DNA of 64,000 bases from contig NZ_LAVS01000006.1 in the NCBI RefSeq assembly GCF_000986865.1, positions 1 to 64,000 of the forward strand, given 5' to 3'. This document shows positions 9,334 to 17,710 of the stretch, in pieces. Under the pieces are notes generated by a model. The model saw only the letters and a program-made list of their open reading frames with translations, searched no databases and was not told the DNA's origin. Every line of letters starts with the position of its first letter. Positions within the stretch are counted from its first letter, which is position 1. Origin of the DNA: Rheinheimera mesophila. GTDB taxonomy: Bacteria; Pseudomonadota; Gammaproteobacteria; Enterobacterales; Alteromonadaceae. The translations under genes were made by a program, and so were the position numbers.

Positions 9334-9810
9334 ATGAAAGGCCAACCTTTAGTGCTCGCTAAGCTCAACGAGGTGCTGACCTCAGAGTTAACCTCTATTA
9401 ACCAGTATTTCTTACACGCCCGTATCTATAAAAACTGGGGTTTGGCTCAGCTCAATTCAGTGTGTTACAAAAAATCGATCAAAGATATGAAGCAGGCGGA
9501 TGAGCTGATTGAGCGTATTTTATTCCTCGAAGGCCTGCCAAACCTGCAAGCTTTAGGCAAATTACGTATTGGTGAAGATACCGAAGAAATGCTGCAGTGT
9601 GATTTGGATTTTCAGCACGATCAGCTGCCGTTATTACGTGACGCCATCAAATTATGCGAACAGCATCAGGATTATGTCAGCCGCGAATTGCTGCAGGAAA
9701 TTCTGGAGCACGAAGAAGAGCATGTCGACTGGATTGACACGCAGCAGCAACAAATTGCTTTAGTAGGCTTGGAAAATTACCTGCAAAGCCAAATGGGTTC
9801 AGGAGACTAA
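9334..9810 (+). CDS. bfr: bacterioferritin subunit retaining the haem ligand, ferroxidase site degraded
   Basis: This 158-residue subunit aligns without gaps to E. coli Bfr through the first 130 residues. Met52, the haem iron ligand, is present. Of the dinuclear iron ligands, E18, E127 and H130 remain, but E51 is Asp, H54 is Gln and E94 is Gln. Iron oxidation at this subunit should be weak or lost. It probably assembles with the product of the next gene, which has the reverse pattern, into a mixed 24-mer iron store. Two-subunit bacterioferritins are known in Neisseria and Pseudomonas. The start is ATG 9334; an upstream in-frame TTG at 9313 adds residues not found in the family. Confidence 0.93.
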   Translation: MKGQPLVLAKLNEVLTSELTSINQYFLHARIYKNWGLAQLNSVCYKKSIKDMKQADELIERILFLEGLPNLQALGKLRIGEDTEEMLQCDLDFQHDQLPLLRDAIKLCEQHQDYVSRELLQEILEHEEEHVDWIDTQQQQIALVGLENYLQSQMGSGD

Positions 9811-9812
9811 CA

Positions 9813-10280
9813 ATGAAAGGTAATACACAGGTTATCGCAGCGTTAAACGAGCTGCTGTCGAATGAACTCAGCGCCATGGATCAGTATTTTATCCATGCCC
9901 GTATGTATCACGACTGGGGCTTAAGCAAACTGTTTGAGCGTATTGATCACGAAGTGACGGATGAAAAAGCTCATGCGGCAGCTCTGATTGAACGTATTTT
10001 GTTTTTAGAGGGCACACCGGATTTATCCAAACGTGATCCGTTGCAAGTCGGCACTGACGTGCCATCCATGCTACAAAATGATTTAAACGTGGAATACACC
10101 GTCGGCGCCTTGCTGAAAAAAACCATAGCGCTGTGTGAATCTGTGCAGGATTACGTTACCCGCGATTTGCTGATGACTTTATTGGATGACACCGAAAACG
10201 ATCATGCCCATTGGCTGGAACAACAGCTGCGTCTGATCAAGCTGATTGGTTTACCCAACTACCTTCAGTCGCAAATCTAA
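9813..10280 (+). CDS. bfr: bacterioferritin subunit with intact ferroxidase site, no haem ligand
   Basis: This 155-residue bacterioferritin starts 2 nt after the preceding subunit's stop, so the two are co-translated. Its dinuclear site is complete: E18, E51, H54, E94, and E128-x2-H131 (shifted by one residue through a small insertion). Position 52, the haem-ligating Met in E. coli Bfr, is Lys, so two such subunits cannot coordinate haem at their interface. It therefore supplies the ferroxidase activity, while its neighbour can supply the haem site. Together they store iron as ferric mineral in the cytoplasm. Confidence 0.94.
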   Translation: MKGNTQVIAALNELLSNELSAMDQYFIHARMYHDWGLSKLFERIDHEVTDEKAHAAALIERILFLEGTPDLSKRDPLQVGTDVPSMLQNDLNVEYTVGALLKKTIALCESVQDYVTRDLLMTLLDDTENDHAHWLEQQLRLIKLIGLPNYLQSQI

Positions 10281-10298
10281 GGCTGTTGTCTGTTCGTG

Positions 10299-10324
10299 AA
10301 AAAAGCACCTTCGGGTGCTTTTTT
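10299..10324 (+). terminator. terminator of the bfr operon
   Basis: AAAAAAGCACC, TTC loop and GGGTGCTTTTTT form a classic Rho-independent terminator 18 nt after the second bfr stop codon. Confidence 0.93.
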
Positions 10325-10343
10325 GCTTCCGGTAACCAGAAAT

Positions 10344-10406
10344 TGGAGCGGGTGACGGGAATCGAACCCGCGGGAAGCTTTCATTCTGCCATTGAACTAC
10401 TCCCGC
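10344..10406 (-). pseudogene. tRNA-Gly(CCC) relic with a 12-nt internal deletion
   Basis: Read on the minus strand, this is a clear tRNA-Gly. It has acceptor strand GCGGGAG, D-arm GTTCAATGGCAGAA, the 5' half of the anticodon stem AAAGC with loop TTCCC, an intact T-arm GCGGG-TTCGATT-CCCGT, acceptor CACCCGC and an encoded TCCA end. The segment expected between TTCCC and GCGGG is absent. That segment would be the last two loop bases, the 3' anticodon stem (GCTTT) and the 5-nt variable loop, 12 nt in all. The total is 63 nt instead of about 75. The acceptor stem also has an A-A mismatch. It cannot fold into a normal anticodon arm and is probably non-functional. An assembly error is the alternative. 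Confidence 0.8.
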
Positions 10407-10467
10407 AGGCGTCTTAAAGTACAAAGCCCTGTAAAGGCAAGTCAACCAATATCTGAAGGATTTTAGC

Positions 10468-11229
10468 GTGACTCCAGAACAAATTGAGCAGGCCGCGGCC
10501 TGGTTGGCGAATTATCGTCGTCGTGGTGAAGCCGCACCTTTATTACCTGCCGAATTGCGTCCTACTTCATTGGCGGAAGCTTTTGCGATTCAACAATGGT
10601 TGTTTATTGAGTTGGATTGGCCTGTTATTGGTTGGAAAGCCGGGCTGCCGGGGCCGGATAAATGGGTGCTAGCGCCTATAGCTAATCTGCAACAAGGCGA
10701 GCTTTGCTTGTTTGAACAACATTCAGAGCAGTACAGCATTGAACCTGAGCTGGCATTTTTACTGGCGAGGGATTTACCGGCCCGCGCTGAACCATACAGT
10801 GAAGCTGAGATCAAAGCGGCGATAGCCGCCACCCATTTAGCGCTGGAGCTGATTATACGGCCTTACCAAGCCGATGCTGGTGCAGAGTTTTTCGATCAAC
10901 TGGCGGCTGGTTTATTTAATCAGGGGTTATATATAGGTCCTGCGATAGCAACCGACAGTATTCCACACCACTTCGAGCTGGAGCTGGATTATGCAGGTCA
11001 GCCACAGCAGTTCGCTGCGCAGCACCCGAATTTGGACCCGCTATTGCCTTTGTATTGGTTGGTGAATCATTTAAGCGCTCAGGGGATAGGTTTAAAGCAA
11101 GGCCAATGGGTGATCACTGGCTCTTACGCAGGCGTAGTGCAAGTGCCTGCGAATACAAAGTTAAAGTTGCAGTTTGGGTCCTTTGGTCAAATCAGCACTC
11201 TTTGCCGTCATCAGGCTGTGATAAGCTAA
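10468..11229 (+). CDS. 2-keto-4-pentenoate hydratase / oxaloacetate-type FAH superfamily protein
   Basis: This 253-residue protein belongs to the MhpD/4-oxalocrotonate decarboxylase branch of the fumarylacetoacetate hydrolase fold. The conserved GWKAG is at residues 55-59, the metal-binding E92-x-E94 lies in SIEPELAF, and ITGSYAG occurs near the C-terminus. Family members add water to 2-hydroxy-dienoates or decarboxylate 2-oxo acids using a divalent metal. No aromatic-degradation genes are nearby, so the physiological substrate is unknown. A 41-nt gap separates it from the antiporter gene, with which it may share a transcript. Confidence 0.82.
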   Translation: MTPEQIEQAAAWLANYRRRGEAAPLLPAELRPTSLAEAFAIQQWLFIELDWPVIGWKAGLPGPDKWVLAPIANLQQGELCLFEQHSEQYSIEPELAFLLARDLPARAEPYSEAEIKAAIAATHLALELIIRPYQADAGAEFFDQLAAGLFNQGLYIGPAIATDSIPHHFELELDYAGQPQQFAAQHPNLDPLLPLYWLVNHLSAQGIGLKQGQWVITGSYAGVVQVPANTKLKLQFGSFGQISTLCRHQAVIS

Positions 11230-11270
11230 TTGACTGATTTTGTTATTTGTACTGGCATGGAGAACTCTGG

Positions 11271-12617
11271 ATGGAATTTTTACCAGCCTGGCCTTTGACT
11301 ATTACACCACTGTCATCTTTTGGTTTATTGCTGCTGATTGGCAGTTTAGGTGGTTATCTGGCGCACCGTATTTCCTGGTTGCCCAGTATCACAGGATTTA
11401 TGCTGGTTGGGTTTTTGGTTGGGCCCAGCGGTTTAGGTTTGCTGACCGAGTCTGTATTGAAAGACTCCCGTATTCTGATCGATATAGCCTTGGCATTGAT
11501 TTTATACCGGCTGGGTTCGTCACTGGATTTACGCTTTTTACGCCAGTCACCGCGTTTGCTGGTGATAGCTCTGGTAGAAAGTAGTCTCACCTTTGCTGCT
11601 GTATTTAGTCTGTTATGGTTATTTCAGATGCCGCTGGTGTTGGCCGCCTTAATTGCCGCTATTTTGGTGTCGTCTTCCCCTGCAGTGTTACTGCACGTTG
11701 CCCATGAAGTTGGAGCCAAAGGCCCGGTCACCGAAACGGCGAAGTCGCTGGTGGCTTTAAATAACCTGTTGTCTTTTTTGGCTTTTGCTTTTGTGGTGCC
11801 GGTTTTGCTGGTAGAACAAGATGCCAGCTGGCAGCAAATTGTGCTGCAACCTTTGTATTTGCTGCTAGGTTCCGCCTTGTTGGGTGGTGTGATTGCCTGT
11901 GGACTGCATTTTTTAACCAGCCGCACTCAAAGTGCGGTGCAGTACAAACTGGCGTTAGTGGTTGGCGCTTTGATGTTATGTCTGGGGCTGGCGCAGCAAT
12001 TAAAACTTTCGGCGCTTTTTGCTCCTTTAGTAGTAGGCATCGTAGTACGCAGTATGGAACGTGACGACGTGGTGTCTGCGTTGGAATTTGGCAGCGCCTT
12101 TGAGCTGTTTTTTATCGTGTTGTTTGTATTTGCTGGCGCTAATTTGCATTTTGCCGAGCTGGTGGCTTTTGCCCCTGTCATTATGGCGCTGGTGGCGGTT
12201 CGTTGTGCCGCCAAGTGGTTTGGTGTCAGTGTCAGCTCTGTATTGTTAGGGCAAACAGTGCGAACCGGCGCTTCGTCCGGCTTGCTGCTGATCCCCATGG
12301 CAGGTCTGGCGATAGGACTGGTACAAAGCTCCAGCCAATTAGTACCCGAACATGCGGCTGTGATCAGCGCTATAGTGCTGGGTGCTGTTACAGTGTTTGA
12401 AACCATAGGGCCTCCTATCGCCTCTTATGCCTTCAGGCTAGCTGGCGAAACCGAAGCTCAGGCCTCTGCTGCCATGACGGATCAGGCACCACAGCATCCC
12501 TGGCAAGCCGATGGCACTGTAGCCGTGGATTTGTCTGCTTTGCATGCACCAGAACCAACAGAGGCTGTGCCTGCTGAGCCGTCTGCACCGAAACGATTTA
12601 AATTCTGGCGCTGGTGA
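11271..12617 (+). CDS. CPA2-family cation:proton antiporter
   Basis: This membrane protein has 449 codons including the stop. About 12 hydrophobic segments fill residues 8-390, followed by a soluble tail of about 55 residues ending in a basic stretch (PKRFKFWRW). The N-terminal run with SITGFMLVGFLVGPSGLG is characteristic of KefB/KefC-type Na+/H+ or K+/H+ exchangers. There is no TrkA-N (RCK) regulatory domain, so it is a short form of the family. ATG 11271 is preferred because GGAGAA lies 7 nt upstream; an upstream TTG at 11247 has no such site. The ion transported cannot be decided from sequence. Confidence 0.88.
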   Translation: MEFLPAWPLTITPLSSFGLLLLIGSLGGYLAHRISWLPSITGFMLVGFLVGPSGLGLLTESVLKDSRILIDIALALILYRLGSSLDLRFLRQSPRLLVIALVESSLTFAAVFSLLWLFQMPLVLAALIAAILVSSSPAVLLHVAHEVGAKGPVTETAKSLVALNNLLSFLAFAFVVPVLLVEQDASWQQIVLQPLYLLLGSALLGGVIACGLHFLTSRTQSAVQYKLALVVGALMLCLGLAQQLKLSALFAPLVVGIVVRSMERDDVVSALEFGSAFELFFIVLFVFAGANLHFAELVAFAPVIMALVAVRCAAKWFGVSVSSVLLGQTVRTGASSGLLLIPMAGLAIGLVQSSSQLVPEHAAVISAIVLGAVTVFETIGPPIASYAFRLAGETEAQASAAMTDQAPQHPWQADGTVAVDLSALHAPEPTEAVPAEPSAPKRFKFWRW

Positions 12618-12625
12618 GCGAAAGT

Positions 12626-13765
12626 CTATTGCCAGCGGCCACTTTGGATTAAGCCATAAATCAAACCAAATAAGCCTGTACCATAACCTGCGGTCATACC
12701 CAACAGACACCAACGCATATTTTTGCGATTCACTCTGGCAAGCTCTGCAGCATCTGGGTACTGCCGTTGCAGGCGTGGATTAATGATCTGCTGTAAGCGC
12801 AGTTGGCTATAGCTCAACCCCGCGATAAAGACTGCAAAAGCTGCCAGTGGTGCCCAGACTCCGCTGGTCAGCTCGTAGGCTGCAGTGAGTAAAAGCCCTG
12901 ACATCAAAACCCAGAGAATCGTCTTATTGCGTAAGGTTTTTAATGCGGCTTTTTCATCTTCACTATCGGCTTTACTCAACACCGGCTTCATAGCCAGGAT
13001 CACACCCGCTACTGCTGCTAAAGCGCCAATCATTGCTCCGCCCAGCAGTACTGCTATTTTCGCCAGCCAGCCACTGTGTTGGGCTGCCACAGAGACAGAA
13101 GTCGCTGCGGCGACAGGAGGCGCAACACTGGTCAACGCTGCGGCAACCATAGCGCTAAAACCTAAGCCTGGTGCCGTACTTAATACCAGTTGGCCGTAAC
13201 GGGTTAATAAGTTGTCTTTTAACTGCTCCCGTACTCTGGACAGTTTTTTCCTGACATTGGCATCGCTTAACCCCAATAAATCAGCTACTTGCTGACTAGA
13301 TTGCTCTTCCCGGTAGTAAAGTAAAACAATCTCTCTGCTGTCTTCCGGTAACTGACTGATAAAGTCCTGCATGATGATTTGTTGTTGCTCACGTTCCAGC
13401 ACATCCTGCATTGAGGTGGTGGGGTCAGCAAAGTTTTCCAGTAAAGATTCTGCCTCTTCTCCCAGTATTTTTTGTTTGACCTTGTTATCCCGCAGGTAGT
13501 TGTAACTGCGATGTCGGGTCATTTGCCTCACCCAGGGTAAAAAGCTGGCGGGTTCGCGCAGTGTGGCTAACTGTTGCCAGATATGTATAAATACTTCTTG
13601 TGCGACTTCTTCACTGGCGTCCAGATCCTTTACTATGGCTAAGGCTATACCTGTGACTGTATGGCGACATTGAGTAATCAGACGCTCAAAAGCGCTGCGA
13701 TCCCCTGCTGTGGCTGCGAGCACATCAGGTAATAATTTCTGTTCCACACTGGTTAACATTTTCAT
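12626..13765 (-). CDS. ECF-type sigma factor fused to a multipass membrane domain
   Basis: This 379-residue protein has sigma region 2 at about residues 22-95 (DASEEVAQEVFIHIWQQL) and region 4 at about 135-190 (LPEDSREIVLLYYREEQSSQQVADLLGLSDANVRKKL). The remaining half holds about five hydrophobic helices (for example IAVLLGGAMIGALAAVAGVILAM). Such a fusion would hold the sigma factor at the inner membrane and could replace a separate anti-sigma factor. That reading is inferred. Its ATG overlaps the stop of the upstream hydrolase gene (TAATG at 13763-13767), so the two are coupled. The ECF class with C-terminal membrane extensions is known, but its signals are mostly undefined. Confidence 0.85.
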   Translation of the reverse strand: MKMLTSVEQKLLPDVLAATAGDRSAFERLITQCRHTVTGIALAIVKDLDASEEVAQEVFIHIWQQLATLREPASFLPWVRQMTRHRSYNYLRDNKVKQKILGEEAESLLENFADPTTSMQDVLEREQQQIIMQDFISQLPEDSREIVLLYYREEQSSQQVADLLGLSDANVRKKLSRVREQLKDNLLTRYGQLVLSTAPGLGFSAMVAAALTSVAPPVAAATSVSVAAQHSGWLAKIAVLLGGAMIGALAAVAGVILAMKPVLSKADSEDEKAALKTLRNKTILWVLMSGLLLTAAYELTSGVWAPLAAFAVFIAGLSYSQLRLQQIINPRLQRQYPDAAELARVNRKNMRWCLLGMTAGYGTGLFGLIYGLIQSGRWQ

Positions 13766-14655
13766 TATTCCTTTATGAAATCAGTGATTTGCGCTAAAAG
13801 CCATTCGGGCTGATCCCACATCATAAAATGACGTGCCTGCCAGTTAAAGTCCAGTCGCGCTTGCGAAATGGTGTTAATTTGCTGTTGATACAAGGCCTGA
13901 ACTGCAGGGCGCATGATTTCTGAAGCTACAGCACCTCCAGCGCCTAATAACAAAACCGGCTGCTGAATTTTATGCACTTCACTTCTCAGATCTGTGGTTA
14001 AAAGTTCAGCGATCACTGCGCCCACAGTGGCCGGATCGGACGCGCCTGCCATTGCTGTGATTATTGCTGCATGCTCCGGCCTGCTGACCTGAATCGCCAT
14101 ACCTTGTTCTGTACTTGCGGCCAGTTGGGCTGGGGTCATCTGCTGATAATACTGCTGCATCATTTTTGCCTGAGGAGCCATTTGTGCCACAGTGGTGGCG
14201 CTGTCTCGGCTAAAGACAGGGGCCAGATAAGGTAAACCATCTACCGCTATTAATTTACCCGTTAGCTGTGGATAGGAACTTGCGAGCTGAAAAGCCAAAA
14301 ACGCGCCCATGCTGTGGCCTATGAGTACCGGCTGCTGCAACTGCTGGTGTCGGATATAGTCTGCCAGTTCAGCAGTCACTTCTGTTAGTTTTACAGGGGT
14401 CGACAAGGCTGGAGTTCCGGCAAAACCGGCCAGGTTGATCAAATGTAGCTGATAGTTTGGTTTTAATGCAGTTGCCAGTTGCTGCCATACCCGCTGATCC
14501 GACATCAATCCCGGGATCAGAATAATAGCTTTGCCTTGGCCCTCTACCAGCACCTGAAAGCTGGAGGTCCGGGCCTCATCTGCTTGAAGGCTTTGGCTTA
14601 GCAACATAAAGACTGCAGAGCAGAGCAGCATAAAAGCTTTTTGTTTTAACATCAT
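13765..14655 (-). CDS. exported alpha/beta hydrolase
   Basis: This 296-residue protein has a signal peptide (residues 1-25, ending LQADE), an oxyanion/Trp motif IPGLMSDQRVW, and the nucleophile elbow GHSMG with Ser115. A late His276 in ARHFMMWDQPEW completes the triad. It is an esterase/lipase-like enzyme expected in the periplasm; the substrate is unknown. The start at 14655 has CAGGAG 6 nt upstream, while the longer frame beginning at 14685 does not. It is the first gene of a two-gene operon with the membrane sigma factor, which suggests that enzyme and regulator respond to the same condition. Confidence 0.85.
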   Translation of the reverse strand: MMLKQKAFMLLCSAVFMLLSQSLQADEARTSSFQVLVEGQGKAIILIPGLMSDQRVWQQLATALKPNYQLHLINLAGFAGTPALSTPVKLTEVTAELADYIRHQQLQQPVLIGHSMGAFLAFQLASSYPQLTGKLIAVDGLPYLAPVFSRDSATTVAQMAPQAKMMQQYYQQMTPAQLAASTEQGMAIQVSRPEHAAIITAMAGASDPATVGAVIAELLTTDLRSEVHKIQQPVLLLGAGGAVASEIMRPAVQALYQQQINTISQARLDFNWQARHFMMWDQPEWLLAQITDFIKE

Positions 14656-14872
14656 GGTCACTCCTGAAGTTGAATCAAGCTGCACTGTTTGGCAGCACTG
14701 GTACTAAGTACCGTCAGCTATGAAGGCTGTGACACCTATTTGAATAAATATTTCAGACTTCTATACTTCTGGCTTTCTATTTTGTTGGTCGTTTTGTAAT
14801 CTATCAGGCTTGAGCACTAAACAAATACCCGTTAGGGTGAGTAAGAAAGCTAAAAAAACACCCAAACTAAGT

Positions 14873-14982
14873 GGAGTTGCAGCAAGCTGGCAAGTGCGCG
14901 AAACCAGGGGAGCACAGTTGTTCTGTGTGACCGCAGTAAGAGCGCGAAGTCAACACAACTGCGGCTTTAGGTACGAAGGGGA
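14873..14982. repeat. dispersed structured repeat, copy A (diverged)
   Basis: About 110 bp upstream of ppc aligns along its length with the element at 36002-36126. It shares GAGTTGCAG at the left, GGCAAG then CG(A/C)(G/A)A(A/G)ACC, a central hairpin (CACAG...CTGTG here), and ACTGCGGCTT at the right. The base changes in the hairpin arms keep the pairing, which argues for a conserved secondary structure. It occupies most of the gap between the hydrolase operon and ppc (14656-15030); I see no gene in the rest. Confidence 0.7.
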
Positions 14983-15030
14983 TAAAAACCACAGTATGAA
15001 ACTGTAGGCAGTGCAACGAGGAGAATGGGA

Positions 15031-17661
15031 ATGTCGCAATATGCTGCCTTGAGGGCAAATGTCGGATTGTTGGGCACCCAGTTGGGTGACACCATACGTA
15101 ATCAGTTAGGTGATGCTGTTTTACAACGCATTGAGCAAATTCGTGCCTTAGCTAAAGAGGCGAGGCAGGGTACAGAGCTGCAGGATCAGCAATTAAAACA
15201 GCTGCTGGCCGGTTTAACCGATCAGGAAATTCTGCCGGTCGCCCGCGCTTTTGCGCAGTTTTTAAATCTGGCGAACTTAGCGGAGCAGCATCATACCATC
15301 AGTAAATCGGGCCGTGCTTCTATCGAAAAACCCGAACCTGTGGCTGAACTGCTGCAACTGTTGCAGGAGAAAAATGTCAGCAAAAGCCGGATTGAGCAGG
15401 CTGTGGCGGATTTATCTATAGAGCTGGTGCTGACTGCACACCCGACCGAAGTCACCCGTCGTACTCTTATTCATAAGCTGACCGAAATTGCCGCCTGTTT
15501 GGCACAACTGGAGCAGGATTTAGCGCCAGCGCAACAGAAAAAAGTAGAAAACCGCTTATACCAGCTAATCACTCAGGCCTGGCATACCAACGAAATCCGT
15601 GAACAACGGCCGACCCCTGTCGATGAAGCGAAGTCTGGTTTTGCTGTGATTGAAACCTCTTTATGGGACGCTGTACCTGAGTTTATCCGTGATTTGGATA
15701 CGGCTCTGATCCCGGTACTGGGGCATGGCCTGGCACTGGATGCAGCTCCTATTCGTTTTTCATCCTGGATGGGGGGCGACAGAGACGGCAATCCTTTTGT
15801 GACAGCGAAAGTCACCCGTCAGGTGCTGCTGTTAAGTCGCTGGAAAGCTGCGGATTTATTCAGCCGTGATTTAGATGTGTTGGCAAATGAATTGTCGATG
15901 GATCAGGTCAATGACGCATTGCGTGCTGTCGTTGGCGATGTATCGGAGCCATATCGTAAGTTATTGAAAGATCTGCGTCAAAAGTTGCTATACACCAGAG
16001 ATTGGCTGACCGAAGCATTAAAGCATGACAGATTACAGCGCCCTGAGGATTTAATTTGGCATAACCAGCAGCTACTGGAGCCCTTGTTACTCTGCTATCA
16101 ATCGTTACACGACTGCAAAATGCAGGTGGTGGCTGAGGGGTTGTTAAAAGACACTATCCGCCGTGCTTACGCCTTTGGTTTAACTTTGCTGAAGCTGGAT
16201 GTACGACAAGAGTCAGGCCGTCATACTGCGGTATTCAGCGAGTTTACCCGTTATCTTGGGATTGGCGATTATGCCGAATGGGATGAAGCTACTCGTCAGG
16301 CGTTTTTACTGAATGAACTGAGCAGTAAAAGACCTTTATTCCCCCGTAACTGGACTCCAAGCCCTGAAGTGAAAGAAGTGCTGGATACCTGCGATATTGT
16401 CGCCCGACACGGACCAGAAGCTTTATCCACTTATGTTATTTCGATGGCGGGCAAACCCTCGGATGTGCTGGCGGTACAATTACTGCTGAAAGATGCCGGT
16501 ATTCGCTTTCCGATGCGGGTGGCACCTCTGTTTGAAACCCTGGCCGATTTAACCAATGCACCGGAATGTATCAGCAAATTGCTGGCGATTGACTGGTACA
16601 GAGGTTATATCAATGGTCGTCAGGAAGTAATGATTGGTTACTCCGACTCAGCCAAAGATGCCGGCGCTTTTGCCGCGGCGTGGGCGCAGTACAGTGCGCA
16701 GGAAGCTTTGGTCGCGATTTGCCAGCAGGCGAAAGTACAACTGACCTTATTCCATGGCCGTGGCGGTACTATAGGCCGAGGCGGTGGTCCGGCGCATGCT
16801 GCTATTTTGTCTCAGCCGCCTGGATCGCTGGCTGGTGGTCTGCGGGTGACCGAACAAGGTGAAATGATCCGCTTTAAGTTTGGTTTAAATGGCTTAGCGC
16901 AGCGCAGTCTGGCCTTGTATGCCAGCGCTGTACTGGAAGGGCTATTGTTACCGCCACCAGTACCGGAGCAAAGCTGGCGTGAGCTGATGCAACAACTGGC
17001 TACTGTCTCCTGCGAGGCTTACCGCGCTGTGGTGCGGCATCATCCGGATTTTGTGCCTTATTTCCGTGCTGCCACCCCAGAGCTGGAGTTGGGGCAGTTA
17101 CCACTGGGCAGTCGTCCACCGAAACGTAATCCAAATGGTGGCGTTGAAAGTTTACGTGCTATCCCGTGGATTTTTGCCTGGTCGCAAAACCGTCTGATGC
17201 TGCCAGCCTGGTTGGGGGCGGGTAGTGCGTTGGCTGTGGTGGTGGAGCAAGGGAAAACAGAGCTGTTGGCGCAAATGCGCGCGAAATGGCCGTTTTTCGC
17301 CACCCGTTTGTCGATGCTGGAAATGGTGTATTTAAAAGCGGACGCAGAAATTGCCGCTTATTATGACGAAAAACTGGTACCAGAACACTTGTTGCCTTTA
17401 GGTTTGCAATTGCGTCAGCAACTGGCCGCAGATACAGCCTTGCTGTTAAGGCTGATCCAAAGCGATACTTTAATGGCCAATGAAGCCTGGATCCGAGAGT
17501 CTATTATGCTGCGTAATACCTATGTCGACCCACTGCATATCCTGCAGGTGGAATTGTTAAACCGGGTGCGGCATGAACCTGAAACAGTAAACGACAGTAT
17601 TAAACGGGCGTTGATGGTGACTATTGCCGGTATAGCTGCGGGTATGCGTAACTCAGGTTAA
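15031..17661 (+). CDS. ppc: phosphoenolpyruvate carboxylase
   Basis: This 876-residue enzyme (E. coli 883) carboxylates phosphoenolpyruvate to oxaloacetate, replenishing the TCA cycle. Visible hallmarks are the catalytic-His motif VLTAHPTEVTRRT (about residue 137), GGDRDGNPFVT, the glycine-rich loop FHGRGGTIGRGGGP, the lysine motif DSAKDAG and the C-terminal MRNSG, equivalent to the MRNTG ending important for activity. The in-frame ATG at 15025 is rejected since GAGGAG (15019-15023) would sit too close, while ATG 15031 has proper spacing. Transcription probably ends near the hairpin at 17671. Confidence 0.98.
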   Translation: MSQYAALRANVGLLGTQLGDTIRNQLGDAVLQRIEQIRALAKEARQGTELQDQQLKQLLAGLTDQEILPVARAFAQFLNLANLAEQHHTISKSGRASIEKPEPVAELLQLLQEKNVSKSRIEQAVADLSIELVLTAHPTEVTRRTLIHKLTEIAACLAQLEQDLAPAQQKKVENRLYQLITQAWHTNEIREQRPTPVDEAKSGFAVIETSLWDAVPEFIRDLDTALIPVLGHGLALDAAPIRFSSWMGGDRDGNPFVTAKVTRQVLLLSRWKAADLFSRDLDVLANELSMDQVNDALRAVVGDVSEPYRKLLKDLRQKLLYTRDWLTEALKHDRLQRPEDLIWHNQQLLEPLLLCYQSLHDCKMQVVAEGLLKDTIRRAYAFGLTLLKLDVRQESGRHTAVFSEFTRYLGIGDYAEWDEATRQAFLLNELSSKRPLFPRNWTPSPEVKEVLDTCDIVARHGPEALSTYVISMAGKPSDVLAVQLLLKDAGIRFPMRVAPLFETLADLTNAPECISKLLAIDWYRGYINGRQEVMIGYSDSAKDAGAFAAAWAQYSAQEALVAICQQAKVQLTLFHGRGGTIGRGGGPAHAAILSQPPGSLAGGLRVTEQGEMIRFKFGLNGLAQRSLALYASAVLEGLLLPPPVPEQSWRELMQQLATVSCEAYRAVVRHHPDFVPYFRAATPELELGQLPLGSRPPKRNPNGGVESLRAIPWIFAWSQNRLMLPAWLGAGSALAVVVEQGKTELLAQMRAKWPFFATRLSMLEMVYLKADAEIAAYYDEKLVPEHLLPLGLQLRQQLAADTALLLRLIQSDTLMANEAWIRESIMLRNTYVDPLHILQVELLNRVRHEPETVNDSIKRALMVTIAGIAAGMRNSG

Positions 17662-17670
17662 GCTCAAAAA

Positions 17671-17693
17671 AAGGGCGCACTCTGTGCGCCCTT
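17671..17693. terminator. bidirectional terminator between ppc and the TonB-dependent receptor
   Basis: AAGGGCGCAC and GTGCGCCCTT form a perfect 10-bp hairpin with a TCT loop. A run of A on its left provides a strong T tract for the minus strand, so it best fits the receptor gene. On the + strand it can also end ppc, with a weaker T-rich flank. Confidence 0.9.
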
Positions 17694-17710
17694 CTCACTA
17701 CTTTTTTAAC

